Shown piece after piece: positions 8,615-16,469 of a DNA stretch of 64,000 nt. A program made the translations under genes and the position numbers. The stretch is from contig NZ_AP022871.1 of assembly GCF_011764565.1 (NCBI RefSeq), positions 6,634,320-6,698,319 on the forward strand. Direction: 5' to 3'. A model generated the notes under the pieces. It ran no database searches. It was not told where the DNA came from and was given only the letters and a program-made list of their open reading frames with translations. How positions within the stretch are numbered: the first letter of the stretch is position 1; every line of letters begins with the position of its first letter. This DNA is from Phytohabitans suffuscus. Its GTDB lineage: Bacteria > Actinomycetota > Actinomycetes > Mycobacteriales > Micromonosporaceae.

Positions 8615-9229
8615 TCAGTCGAAAAGGCTGGGTTGTGAGGGCGCGCCGCGGCCTTTCAGCGGCGGGGCGCTCGACGCCTGCACGAGGCCGCCGAGTTGTA
8701 CATCCGCACAGTGTGTAGCGCGTGTTAGGGCGCGCAGAAGTAGTGCGACAGCCACGGTGTCCCAGAGAGCACGGTGAGGGACGCTGCCGGCAGCGAGTCG
8801 GCCAACCTGCTTGGTGAGGGCGAAGTGGTCGATCATGGCGGTGAGGCTGCGCTTACCGCCCTGGTTCGATTGTCGGGCAAGGCGGAGCGTGTCAATCAGG
8901 CCGGATGGTGTGATGCCAGGGCAGCGTCGGTGGAGTAGTCGCCAGTCCACGCCGATGTTGTGGCCGACGAGGTATTTGCCGTTGAGTCGTCGTGCCAGCT
9001 CGGGTTCGACCTCGACGAGCTTCGGCGCCTCACTCAGGACTGCGTCGGTGAGGCCTGGTGAGATCCAGGGCCGCTGTGGGATCGCGCGTTCGGGGTTGAT
9101 GAGGGTGCTGTAGGCGGCGGCCATGTCGGGCTGCCAGTCCACGATGGGGACGACGGCGATCTCCAGGATGGCCTCGTTTTCGCGGTCGTGAGCACCGCTG
9201 CCTTCGAGGTCGATCGCGACCAGTTCCAC
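8615..9229 (-). CDS. DEDDh-family 3'-5' exonuclease (RNase T / DNA pol III epsilon type)
   Basis: A 204-aa protein. GTG 9229 is preferred to GTG 9238 because GGAGG lies 8 nt upstream of it. Exo I motif: VAIDLEG (Asp7, Glu9); Exo II: LVGHNIGVDWRLL; Exo III: HRALWDTVAVA, the His-x4-Asp signature of the DEDDh branch. Such enzymes trim single-stranded RNA or DNA 3' ends using two metal ions. It is the last gene of the leftward operon starting at 13006, 44 bp after the radical SAM gene. In that company a role in removing or quality-controlling modified nucleotides is imaginable but not shown. Confidence 0.8.
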   Translation of the reverse strand: MELVAIDLEGSGAHDRENEAILEIAVVPIVDWQPDMAAAYSTLINPERAIPQRPWISPGLTDAVLSEAPKLVEVEPELARRLNGKYLVGHNIGVDWRLLHRRCPGITPSGLIDTLRLARQSNQGGKRSLTAMIDHFALTKQVGRLAAGSVPHRALWDTVAVALLLRALTRATHCADVQLGGLVQASSAPPLKGRGAPSQPSLFD

Positions 9230-9273
9230 CCTGTTCACCTCCGGCCTGAGTCTGCCACCCGCCGCGTCTGTTC

Positions 9274-10485
9274 TCAGTCGTCTTCGTACCGTGCCGCGTT
9301 CTCGAATGTGGCGCGGACGCCGGCGAGGGCGGCGACTTGGCTGGCGTCGGGGGTGTGGCCGAGTAGGGAGCGGCCGTGGGCGTGTAGGTAGTGCGGCTGG
9401 TCGAGTTCCCAGATCTGGTGCCGCAGGGTGTGCTGGATGGCGTACCGGCGTTGTTCGCCGAGCCCATGGGTCCAGACGTGCCCGTCCTCGATGACGTAGT
9501 CGGTGGTGTAGCCGAGCTGGGCGAGCACCGCGTCCATGTCGGCGGGCGTCGGTGCGCGGTAGTCGTCCGTGCAGCGCTGCTGTTGGACCGCGGGGCAGAT
9601 GTCGCAGAGTTCGCGGACGCCCCAGTGTCCGTTGTAGTCCGGTGCGGCGTGGGCGTAGGCGACTCCGCAGGAGGTCTTGCGGAACAGCGGCGTGGCGATG
9701 CCGGACGCCCGCCATGCTGCGACGACGCGGCCGTCTAGCTCGCCAGGCATCACTTTGCGGCGTGCGTATTCGTCGGCGTAGGGCACGTCGACGCCGAGGT
9801 CGCGCAGGTAGTCGGCGTTTTCGGGCTTGTGGTAGTAGCCGGTGAACACGATGGCGTCGACGTCTCGGCCGACGTCGAGGACGGCGGCCATGGTGTCGGG
9901 TGCGTCGTTCCAGCCGGGCACGATTGGCCGCCAGTAGAGCACTACGCCGGTCCGCTTCTTGTGGGCTGCCGCGGTGCGGATGGAGTTGACGGTGATCTCG
10001 CTCTTGGCGATCGGTTCGACGCGTGGGTCGGTGATGCCGGAGTACGTGAACAGCAGGGTGACCCGCAGGTGCCGCAGTGTCTCCAGCTGGGCCATGTCGT
10101 CGTCGGTGACCGTGAAGCGGGTGATGACGAGGACGTGGTTGGTGTAGCCGCGCTGGTCGAGGGCCCGCAGGACCTGGAACAGGTGCGGCTTGACGCCGGG
10201 CAGGAACGGGTCTGTTGCCTTGTTGAACAGCTGGATCGGCGTGATGTGCGGCTGGAAGGCGTGGTGGTTGACCAACTGCTCGATCGCCTCGTCGGTGGAG
10301 CAGAGCAGGTGTGGGATTTTGACGTCGAAGTTGCCCCAGAAGTGGCGTACGCAGTAGCCGCAGTCGAGGGGGCAGCCGATGATGTGGTTGAGGCTGAGGC
10401 CGGACTTGCGGTAGCCGACGATCAGCGCCATGTACGGGTCGAGTTGCGCCTTAGCGTGGTCGTGCAGGAGCGGCAAGGCAGTCAT
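9274..10485 (-). CDS. Radical SAM enzyme with C-terminal Cys-rich region
   Basis: 403 aa, ATG 10485 with GGAG 7 nt upstream. The radical SAM cluster motif is CPLDCGYC (Cys38, Cys42, Cys45), i.e. CxxxCxxC. Downstream features TYSGITDPRVEP and VVLYWRPIVPGW fit the partial TIM barrel of SplB/Rv2578c-like radical SAM proteins. Near residues 300-345 there are further cysteines (TSCGVAYAH, ELCDICPAVQQQRC) that may hold an additional Fe-S cluster, as in SPASM/twitch proteins. The start overlaps the 3' end of the NDK-like gene by 35 bp. Substrate unknown; the operon suggests a nucleoside, nucleotide or modified base. Confidence 0.85.
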   Translation of the reverse strand: MTALPLLHDHAKAQLDPYMALIVGYRKSGLSLNHIIGCPLDCGYCVRHFWGNFDVKIPHLLCSTDEAIEQLVNHHAFQPHITPIQLFNKATDPFLPGVKPHLFQVLRALDQRGYTNHVLVITRFTVTDDDMAQLETLRHLRVTLLFTYSGITDPRVEPIAKSEITVNSIRTAAAHKKRTGVVLYWRPIVPGWNDAPDTMAAVLDVGRDVDAIVFTGYYHKPENADYLRDLGVDVPYADEYARRKVMPGELDGRVVAAWRASGIATPLFRKTSCGVAYAHAAPDYNGHWGVRELCDICPAVQQQRCTDDYRAPTPADMDAVLAQLGYTTDYVIEDGHVWTHGLGEQRRYAIQHTLRHQIWELDQPHYLHAHGRSLLGHTPDASQVAALAGVRATFENAARYEDD

Positions 10486-10996
10486 CGGGGTCTCCAGGGG
10501 TGAGCAGGTGACGAAGCGAAGGGCCGTACCAGATCTCGAACTCGCGTTCGGCGCCGGCGGGGTCGTCGGAGGAGTGGATGACGTTGGCGATGAGCCGGCC
10601 CTCGGCCTGGGCTTGATGGAGGGAGTCCTGGCCGAAGCGACCACGGATGGTCAGTAGCCCGGCGTGGCTGGGGTCGAAGTGGCCGAGCAGGTCGCGCAGG
10701 CGGGGTGCGGCGTTGGGGCCGTGGCCGAGGGCGATGCCGACAGGCTGGCCGACGTAGGTGCGGCGCAGGTCGGCGGCGACGTCGACCCAGGTGAAGTGGT
10801 GGCGGCGGGTGGTGAGCAGGTCGGCGTAGTGGGCGAAGATCTGTTCCTCGGTCGGGGTGACCAGCCGCTGGTCGATCAGGCTGACTTCGGTACTGACCCA
10901 GGTGAGCACCGGGTCGACGAGCCTGCGGGCGACGCAGTCGGGTTTGAGGAGCACGACGGTCCAGCGGGTCCAGTCCACCTCGACCGCGGTGGTCAT
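10451..10996 (-). CDS. Nucleoside-diphosphate-kinase-like protein
   Basis: 181 aa. The sequence follows NDK order: WTVVLLKPDCVARRL (phosphate-binding Lys18), GQPVGIALGHGPNA, TIRGRFG, and NVIHSSDDPAGAEREFEIWY with His141 at the position of the phospho-histidine of NDKs. NDKs transfer the gamma phosphate from one NTP to an NDP. It is divergent from housekeeping Ndk (longer, with insertions such as RRHHFTWVDVAADL), so a specialised acceptor, perhaps a modified pyrimidine diphosphate, is plausible. ATG at 10996 overlaps the stop of the ThyA-like gene in the ATGA configuration, which implies coupled translation. Confidence 0.8.
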   Translation of the reverse strand: MTTAVEVDWTRWTVVLLKPDCVARRLVDPVLTWVSTEVSLIDQRLVTPTEEQIFAHYADLLTTRRHHFTWVDVAADLRRTYVGQPVGIALGHGPNAAPRLRDLLGHFDPSHAGLLTIRGRFGQDSLHQAQAEGRLIANVIHSSDDPAGAEREFEIWYGPSLRHLLTPGDPDDCLAAPARPR

Positions 10997-11990
10997 GGGG
11001 ACACCGCCGCCGGGACGCGGGTGGGCCAGCGCTGCTCGACCAGCCAGCGGTGACCGGGACGTAGGAGCGCGAGGGCGGCGGCGGTTACCGGACGCCCGGG
11101 ATAGTGGGCGATCTGCCGGTGCACCTCGAACAGGGCGATGACCTCCTGCCAGTACGTGTCGAGGTCGACGCGGTCGGGCGAGAAGGTGTCCTGATTGGAG
11201 CGAAGGCGCTCTTCCCAGTCCAGGACGACGTGCAGGTCCGCCCAGGTGGTGCCGGCGGGCATCGCTTGGTGCGGGAAAGCGTGCGCGGGTTGCTCGCTCA
11301 GGATGTGCTCGACCAGGGGATGTTGAGGGTGTTGATGTGCATCGAGCCGACGTGGTGGGCGTAGGTGCCGACCTCGACGCCGAGCAGGCGAGCGGCGAAC
11401 TCCTGGATGAACGTGAACGCGAACGTGTCGCCGAGCAGGCCGAGGAAAGCGTCGTTGCCACGCATATACCCGCTCATGTGCAGCTTGCCGGCGCGGAGCA
11501 TGAACTGCAGAGCGAGGGTGCAGGCCACGTCCCGGTTGCCGGGGTCGGCCAGCTCGTCCGGGCGCATGAGGAGCATCGCGGCGCGTTTGGTGTCCGGGTC
11601 GTTGCGTAGCAGGGTGAGCACCCGGTCGAACTGGCTGCGCCCGTCCGGGTCGGACGGCCTGAACAGGCGCGGCCCGTACGCCGTCCCGGTCAGCGTCTTC
11701 CCGTCCGTGGAGAGGGCCCGCAGGCGGCGGGCGTAGTGGGCGATCATGTCGACGTCGTCGCGGCCGGCCAGGTACCACAGCGCCTCGGCGTGGTTGAACA
11801 CGACGTTGGCCCGGCGCGTGGCAAGGTAGGGGGTCCGGGCGACGGGATCGACGATGGTGAAGCTGACGTTGGGCGTCTCGATCGCTGTCTTGCCGCGTGT
11901 CGCGGTCGAGTAGCTGTGCCGATGGTGGATTTCGCCGAGGACCGCAAGGTAGGCGTCGGTGAAGGTGGCGAAGACGGGTCCGGTGATCAC
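10993..11990 (-). CDS. Thymidylate-synthase-family nucleotide C5-transferase, apparent -1 frameshift
   Basis: Starts at GTG 11990, overlapping the glycosyltransferase stop (GTGA). Residues 1-225 align without gaps to the ThyA core: EALWYLAG (Glu69), TAYGPRL, DPDTKR (Arg136), catalytic Cys157 in DVACTLALQF, GKLHMSGYMRGNDAFLG and His218 in GSMHIN. The residue matching E. coli ThyA Asn177 is Asp188, the substitution seen in phage dCMP hydroxymethylases. This suggests a cytosine nucleotide substrate. At 11316-11319 a CCCC run (minus strand) breaks the frame: the first frame stops at 11298, while the shifted frame continues with LVEHILSEQP to a stop at 10993 that overlaps the next start (ATGA). 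The true product is probably ~332 aa, from a sequencing error, recent mutation or recoding. Confidence 0.8.
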
Positions 11991-13006
11991 GACAGGCCCT
12001 CCAGCAGCTTGACCGTGGTCGCGACCTGGGCGGAGCAGCGGAACGGTTCCAGATAGCCCAGGCAGGCGGCGATCAGGTCGGCGTGTTCGGCGCTGCCGGC
12101 GATGGACCGTAGCCAGGCCAGCTTCTCGATCACCTCGTGCCCGTCGTTGACCCGCAGCTGCGGTGGCACGTAGGCGTCCACGCCGTGAATCTCGGCCGGC
12201 ACGAGCGGCAGGCATCCGGCCAGCAGCGCCTCGAACCATCGGGACGTCATGTGCCCGACCGCCGCGTACCGTTCGGGCAACAACAGCACGGTGGCCAACG
12301 CGGCACGGTGGACCTGCTCGACCTCGGCGAAGCCGCAACGGCCGGCGAAGTCGACGCGCGGCCATGCCAGCGTGCGGGTCCACTTCCCGACGACACGGTG
12401 CGGGACCGTGGCGGCGGCCGGGGCGAAGTAGCGGTCGAACGCCTCATCTCGGTCGTACTGGTTCCCGACATAAACCAGAGGCGTCGGCCGGTCGGCCGCC
12501 GCGAGTTGTTTCGGGTCCGCCCGATCCAGCAGATCATCGGGTACGGGACAGTAGAGGCCTTCCGCCCCCGGCGTGAGCCGCAGCGCGAACTCGCCCACCA
12601 CCACGTTCGGAAGCTGGCGACACGGATCGTCGGCTGGTAGCTGCCGATCGAGGTCCCACACCAGCGTCGGCGTACCAGCGGCGGTGTAGTTGTCGAACAG
12701 CTCGGTCTGGCGGTGCAGGTCGCAGGTGTGCCCGATATCGCCGCAGCGGGTGGTGTTCCGCCCAGGCAGCGGCCACCGCCACTCGAAGATCAGCGCATCA
12801 ACGTCCGGGAAGCCCATGTGCCAGCGGTACCGGTCGCGTAGATCCTCGCCGGCCTCGTACAGGTCGCGGTTGCTCTGAAGGAGGACCACCTCGTGCCCTG
12901 CCGCGATCAGTCCGTCGATGAACGGGCGCCGGTAGGCTCTGGCCCCGTCCGGGGTGTCCAGGATCCCGTCACCGAGGAAGCCCCACATGCTGTAGCCGAT
13001 TCGCAT
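11987..13006 (-). CDS. Glycosyltransferase-like protein (GT-B fold)
   Basis: 339 aa, first gene of the leftward operon. The N terminus MRIGYSMWGFLGDG with AGHEVVLLQSNRDLY is a Rossmann half typical of GT-B enzymes, and the C-terminal half contains TSRWFEALLAGCLPLVPAEI, the sugar-nucleotide-binding signature region of GT4-like transferases. No signal peptide or membrane helix. GT-B enzymes of this sort glycosylate small molecules or, in phages, hydroxymethylated bases in DNA. With a ThyA-like enzyme immediately downstream, a hydroxymethyl-pyrimidine acceptor is a reasonable hypothesis. The start at ATG 13006 has no close ribosome-binding site: a strong AAGGAGG (13035-13029) is 22 nt away and is better placed for a short overlapping ORF beginning at GTG 13019. 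Confidence 0.7.
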   Translation of the reverse strand: MRIGYSMWGFLGDGILDTPDGARAYRRPFIDGLIAAGHEVVLLQSNRDLYEAGEDLRDRYRWHMGFPDVDALIFEWRWPLPGRNTTRCGDIGHTCDLHRQTELFDNYTAAGTPTLVWDLDRQLPADDPCRQLPNVVVGEFALRLTPGAEGLYCPVPDDLLDRADPKQLAAADRPTPLVYVGNQYDRDEAFDRYFAPAAATVPHRVVGKWTRTLAWPRVDFAGRCGFAEVEQVHRAALATVLLLPERYAAVGHMTSRWFEALLAGCLPLVPAEIHGVDAYVPPQLRVNDGHEVIEKLAWLRSIAGSAEHADLIAACLGYLEPFRCSAQVATTVKLLEGLS

Positions 13007-13051
13007 ACATCGAGAACACCCAACGAACCCTCCTTAAGGGCAGGGGGTGCA

Positions 13052-13074
13052 TGCGGACATTCCGCGTGTCCGCA
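13052..13074. promoter_or_regulatory. Inverted-repeat operator TGCGGACA-N7-TGTCCGCA (site 1)
   Basis: A perfect 8-bp inverted repeat, TGCGGACA (13052-13059) and TGTCCGCA (13067-13074), separated by 7 bp. It lies between the divergent glycosyltransferase operon and the XRE regulator at 13165, about 45 bp upstream of the glycosyltransferase start. A near-identical site is at 16249-16271. Likely target of the adjacent XRE-type regulator or a paralogue. Confidence 0.65.
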
Positions 13075-13164
13075 TCGCGGTTTGCGGCATTGCCGTCGGT
13101 CCGGGATTTGATTGACAATCAGCATTCAGACCCGCAATGCGGCCACGTTGGACAGCGGTGAACG

Positions 13165-14436
13165 ATGGGACAGAGCCCGAAGAACCTGGAGCCGACCCGA
13201 TCCGCGCTGCATTTCTTCGGCGCGGAGCTACGCCGGCTGCGTCAGGCCCTCGGCATGTCCCAGGCAGACCTCGGCAAGCTGGTCTTCGTCCACAAAGATC
13301 TGATCCGGAAAATCGAAGGCGCCGAACGAAGGCCCAACGAGGAACTGGTCAACCGCTGCGACCATGCGCTTGCGGCAGGCGGAGCACTGCGACGACTATG
13401 GCCAATGCTCGAACGGGAACGCCGCCTTCGACTATCCCGAGACGCGGCCGGTCCAGGGTTGGTGTTCCGGTCCGAAGCGACCGACCGTCCGGTGCTGGAC
13501 TGGCTACTCGCCTCGACGCACGACGCCCGCCAGCACCGTGGAGACGACGAGGTCGCCACCGCGGCTGCCGAGAAGCTCGGCCAGCTTCGCGGCGTCGACC
13601 ACGTTCACGGCGCCGGCCAGACCTATCCAGCCGTGGCCGCCGTCCTGGACACCGACCTCGACGCCCTGGTCGCCCGCGCGCCGGCGATCGCCGCCGGTTT
13701 CCTGGAACTCGCCGGCTACGAAGCCGTCGACCTCGGCGTCGACGGCCGCGCGCAGCGCCACTACCTTCGCGCTCTGGACGTCGTGACCGGCGCCGGTGAC
13801 CGCCTCTACGGCGGCTACCTCATCGCGGTCAGCCTCGCCCACCTCGCTCTCCACTGCGGCGACCCCGAGCAGGCAGCCCGGCTGGCCGCCGCCGCACTGC
13901 GCGGCACCGAGCACCAGGCCACACCGGCCGTCCGAGCCGCCTTCCGCGCCGTCCTCGCCCGCGCACACGCCCGCCGCGGCGACGAAGCAGCCTGCGCCAC
14001 CGCCCTGCTTCAGGTCGAAGCAGACCTGGCCCGCGGCAAACCAGAGGAGGAACCGCCCTGGATCCGGTACTTCGGCGAGGCCGACCTGGCCGACGAGAAG
14101 GCACACTGCTTCTTCGACCTCGGCCTACACGAGCTCGCCCAACGCGAAGCCAACCTAGCCATCACGCTCCTCGACCCCGGCCGAGCACGCAGGCTCGCGA
14201 TCGATACCGCGCTGCAAGCCTCCTCGCTGGCCCGCGCCGGCCAGATCGACCACGCCTGCGCAGTGGGCCGCGAGGCGGTAGACCACGCCGCCGGCGTCGC
14301 GTCGTTCCGCAGCGCGCATCGCATCGGTCTCATGATGGCAGAGCTACAGCCCTACTCCGACCTGGCAGCGGTACGGGACCTGGCCGAATACGTGCACACC
14401 CAGATGCCTGCGGCTGTCACCCAGCAGAGTCCTTGA
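13165..14436 (+). CDS. XRE-family regulator with C-terminal helical repeats
   Basis: 423 aa from ATG 13165 (weak ribosome-binding site; TTGACA at 13112-13117 could be a -35). Residues ~14-75 form an XRE helix-turn-helix: LRRLRQALGMSQADLGKLVF, then KDLIRKIEGAERRP. The remaining ~340 residues are alternating Ala/Leu-rich amphipathic helices of TPR type (for example HLALHCGDPEQAARLAAAAL), common in Streptomyces regulators that respond to peptides or intracellular signals. It is divergent from the glycosyltransferase/ThyA-like operon with the 23-bp inverted repeat between, so it is the obvious candidate regulator of that operon. Its last 20 bp overlap the convergent S9 hydrolase gene. Confidence 0.8.
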   Translation: MGQSPKNLEPTRSALHFFGAELRRLRQALGMSQADLGKLVFVHKDLIRKIEGAERRPNEELVNRCDHALAAGGALRRLWPMLERERRLRLSRDAAGPGLVFRSEATDRPVLDWLLASTHDARQHRGDDEVATAAAEKLGQLRGVDHVHGAGQTYPAVAAVLDTDLDALVARAPAIAAGFLELAGYEAVDLGVDGRAQRHYLRALDVVTGAGDRLYGGYLIAVSLAHLALHCGDPEQAARLAAAALRGTEHQATPAVRAAFRAVLARAHARRGDEAACATALLQVEADLARGKPEEEPPWIRYFGEADLADEKAHCFFDLGLHELAQREANLAITLLDPGRARRLAIDTALQASSLARAGQIDHACAVGREAVDHAAGVASFRSAHRIGLMMAELQPYSDLAAVRDLAEYVHTQMPAAVTQQSP

Positions 14437-16156
14437 GCACGGCCCGGTAGGCGTCGAGTTCGGCTTCCAAGGCCGCCGCGAGGGCCGCACCGGACAGGTA
14501 GTGCCCGACGCCGTCGAGTCTCAGCAGCCGCCCGTCCGGGAGCCCGCCGGCCAGCTCGGTCACATCGTCGATCGGCGCCACCTCATCGCGGTCACCGTGG
14601 ACGAGCAGCACCGGCCGCTTGATGTCCTGCGGGAGGATCTTCGCCCGGCTGTGGGTCAATGCCGCCGCGTGCGGCCGTTGGAAGCGCGGCGCCGTCCGGG
14701 TCCATCGGCTCGGGTCGACGATCGCGGACCGCGCGACGGCGAGCGAGAACGGCCCATCTGGCTCAGAAACAGCGCGTAGGGCCGTGTAGCCGCCAGCGCT
14801 GGCACCGGAGATGAAGACCGCCCCTTTCCTCGCGCGGCCCGTAGCGATCAGGTGCAGTGCGGTGTTGCGGCAGTCCTCCACGTCAACCGTTCCCCACCGG
14901 CCGTCCAACGCCTTGCGGAATGCGCGTCCGTAGCCGGTACTGCCCCGGTAGTCGACATCGGCGACCGCGAACCCTCGCGCCGTGAAGAACTGCACCTCCC
15001 AATCAAGCCGGTAGTCCACGCCGTAAGTCGGACCCGAGTGCGCCCGAACAATCAACGGCGACGGCCCATCCGGCTGTGCCGGTGGATAGAACAGCACTGT
15101 CACCTCGCCTACGCGCATCACCTCCGGCACCGAGAGGAGCTGCTCGTCGTCAATCGGTCGCGTGCCTGGCCGGATCACTTCGAAGCGGTTGGAGCCGTCG
15201 GTAGCGGCGAGCGCGATCTCCTGCGAGCGGGTCGGCGAGGCACCGATCAACGCGATCCGGTCACCCACCGCCGCCAGAAACGGCTTGATGAAGGTGTACG
15301 GCAACTCGACCGGCCTGACCTCACCACCAAGCTCCACGACGACCAACCCATGCCGCGGTCCATGCTGGACAGTCATGCCAATCCGGCCACCAGGCAGCAG
15401 CACGTAGTTGGCGTACCCGGACTCCCACGGCGCGGCAGCACACTCCGCCGCCATCGCCGCCACCGCCTGCACGCGTCCGCCGTGCCACCGGTACAGGTTC
15501 CACCAGCCAGTACGGTCCGACATGAAGTACAGCGAGCCGTCCTCGGCCCATACCGGCTGGAACGCCGACTCGCCTCGCCCACCCGCCACGTGTACCGGCT
15601 CACCGAGCTGCCCACCCGGGCGGTAGTCGGCGGCCCACACCTCGCAGGAATCCCACGGCATCACATCCCGGTCCCACCTCACCCACGCCAGGCGGCCGGT
15701 CCGCGCCCGCGGCGAAGCGAAGAACCCGTCCGACGACCGCAGCACCCGCGATCCCGCCGTCGCGAGGTCGACCGCCACCAGCTCGTCCCCGAGGTCGTCC
15801 TCCCGCACGCACAGCAGCTCCTCCGCGCCGCCAGCCAGGTCGCCATAGACGTGCCCGCTGTCGGTCCGGGCCGCACCACCGGAGATCTGCCCAGTCGAGC
15901 CATCCACGACGGCCGTACCCGACGGCAGGACGGCATACGGCATCCCGCCGTAGGCATGAAGCCCGCTGCCCACACTCCCGGCAGGCGGCGCGAGACGTCG
16001 GACCTCGGAATGCGGCGCCACCTGCCAGCCCATCACGGCCGCACCTCCCAGCCGCGGCGAGGACTCCACCCAGTACAGGACACCGCCGGCCTCGGTGAGC
16101 CAGTCATACGAGGTACCAGCCTCGGCCACCTGCTCAGCGGTTGGCGTTGGTGTCAC
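14417..16156 (-). CDS. S9 prolyl-oligopeptidase-family serine hydrolase
   Basis: 579 aa. GTG 16156 is used because GAGGAGG lies just upstream; GTG 16186 is an in-frame alternative. The N-terminal ~360 residues are a beta-propeller with repeated short strands (SLYFMSDRTGWWNLYRWHGG), the C-terminal part an alpha/beta hydrolase with VDYRGSTGYGRAF, nucleophile Ser453 in GASAGGY, Asp524 in HGDRDEVAP and His552 in GVGHY. No signal peptide, so a cytoplasmic peptidase or acyl-transferring hydrolase. An inverted repeat identical in its arms to that upstream of the glycosyltransferase operon lies ~95 bp upstream. Co-regulation suggests that it processes the product of that operon, for example a peptidyl or acyl group, or is an immunity function. 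Confidence 0.8.
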   Translation of the reverse strand: MTPTPTAEQVAEAGTSYDWLTEAGGVLYWVESSPRLGGAAVMGWQVAPHSEVRRLAPPAGSVGSGLHAYGGMPYAVLPSGTAVVDGSTGQISGGAARTDSGHVYGDLAGGAEELLCVREDDLGDELVAVDLATAGSRVLRSSDGFFASPRARTGRLAWVRWDRDVMPWDSCEVWAADYRPGGQLGEPVHVAGGRGESAFQPVWAEDGSLYFMSDRTGWWNLYRWHGGRVQAVAAMAAECAAAPWESGYANYVLLPGGRIGMTVQHGPRHGLVVVELGGEVRPVELPYTFIKPFLAAVGDRIALIGASPTRSQEIALAATDGSNRFEVIRPGTRPIDDEQLLSVPEVMRVGEVTVLFYPPAQPDGPSPLIVRAHSGPTYGVDYRLDWEVQFFTARGFAVADVDYRGSTGYGRAFRKALDGRWGTVDVEDCRNTALHLIATGRARKGAVFISGASAGGYTALRAVSEPDGPFSLAVARSAIVDPSRWTRTAPRFQRPHAAALTHSRAKILPQDIKRPVLLVHGDRDEVAPIDDVTELAGGLPDGRLLRLDGVGHYLSGAALAAALEAELDAYRAVLKDSAG

Positions 16157-16248
16157 ACCGCCTCCTCGCCCCGATCGCGCCCCCACCCTCCCATCTGATC
16201 ACAACCGGACCCCCAACAAGCGTGACCGGGCAGCCCCTGGTGGGCCGA

Positions 16249-16271
16249 TGCGGACACCGTGCGTGTCCGCG
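16249..16271. promoter_or_regulatory. Inverted-repeat operator TGCGGACA-N7-TGTCCGC (site 2)
   Basis: TGCGGACA (16249-16256) and TGTCCGC (16264-16270) with a 7-bp spacer, the same arms and spacing as site 1 at 13052-13074; the outermost base pair is broken here (G at 16271). It lies upstream of the leftward S9 hydrolase and ~200 bp upstream of the rightward XRE gene at 16470. Confidence 0.6.
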
Positions 16272-16469
16272 CCAACGGTCTAGCGACCGCCACACCACCA
16301 ACGCCTGAATAGACGCCGTGACCTCACCGCCGTACCCGCCGCACGGCTGCGGCGATGAGTGTCGGGCGGGATCGCCGGCAGATGCGCCGCTTCCCACGAG
16401 CGCCGGCGCTCCCGCCCAACCCGAACACACGGTCCGCCAGATGCCCGACGACCGCAGTTGGAGGTGACG

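Noticed and set aside
8615-9715. 366-aa reading of the exonuclease gene
   Set aside because: The extra N-terminal residues overlap the radical SAM gene and are Arg/Pro-rich; GGAGG and the Exo I motif place the start at 9229.
10451-11461. 336-aa extended version of the NDK-like protein
   Set aside because: The upstream ~155 codons are the third frame of the ThyA-like gene; ATG 10996 with the ATGA overlap and the NDK N terminus define the start.
13242-14104. Several minus-strand ORFs opposite the XRE regulator
   Set aside because: No ribosome-binding sites, and the plus strand has a clear helix-turn-helix with a helical-repeat tail.
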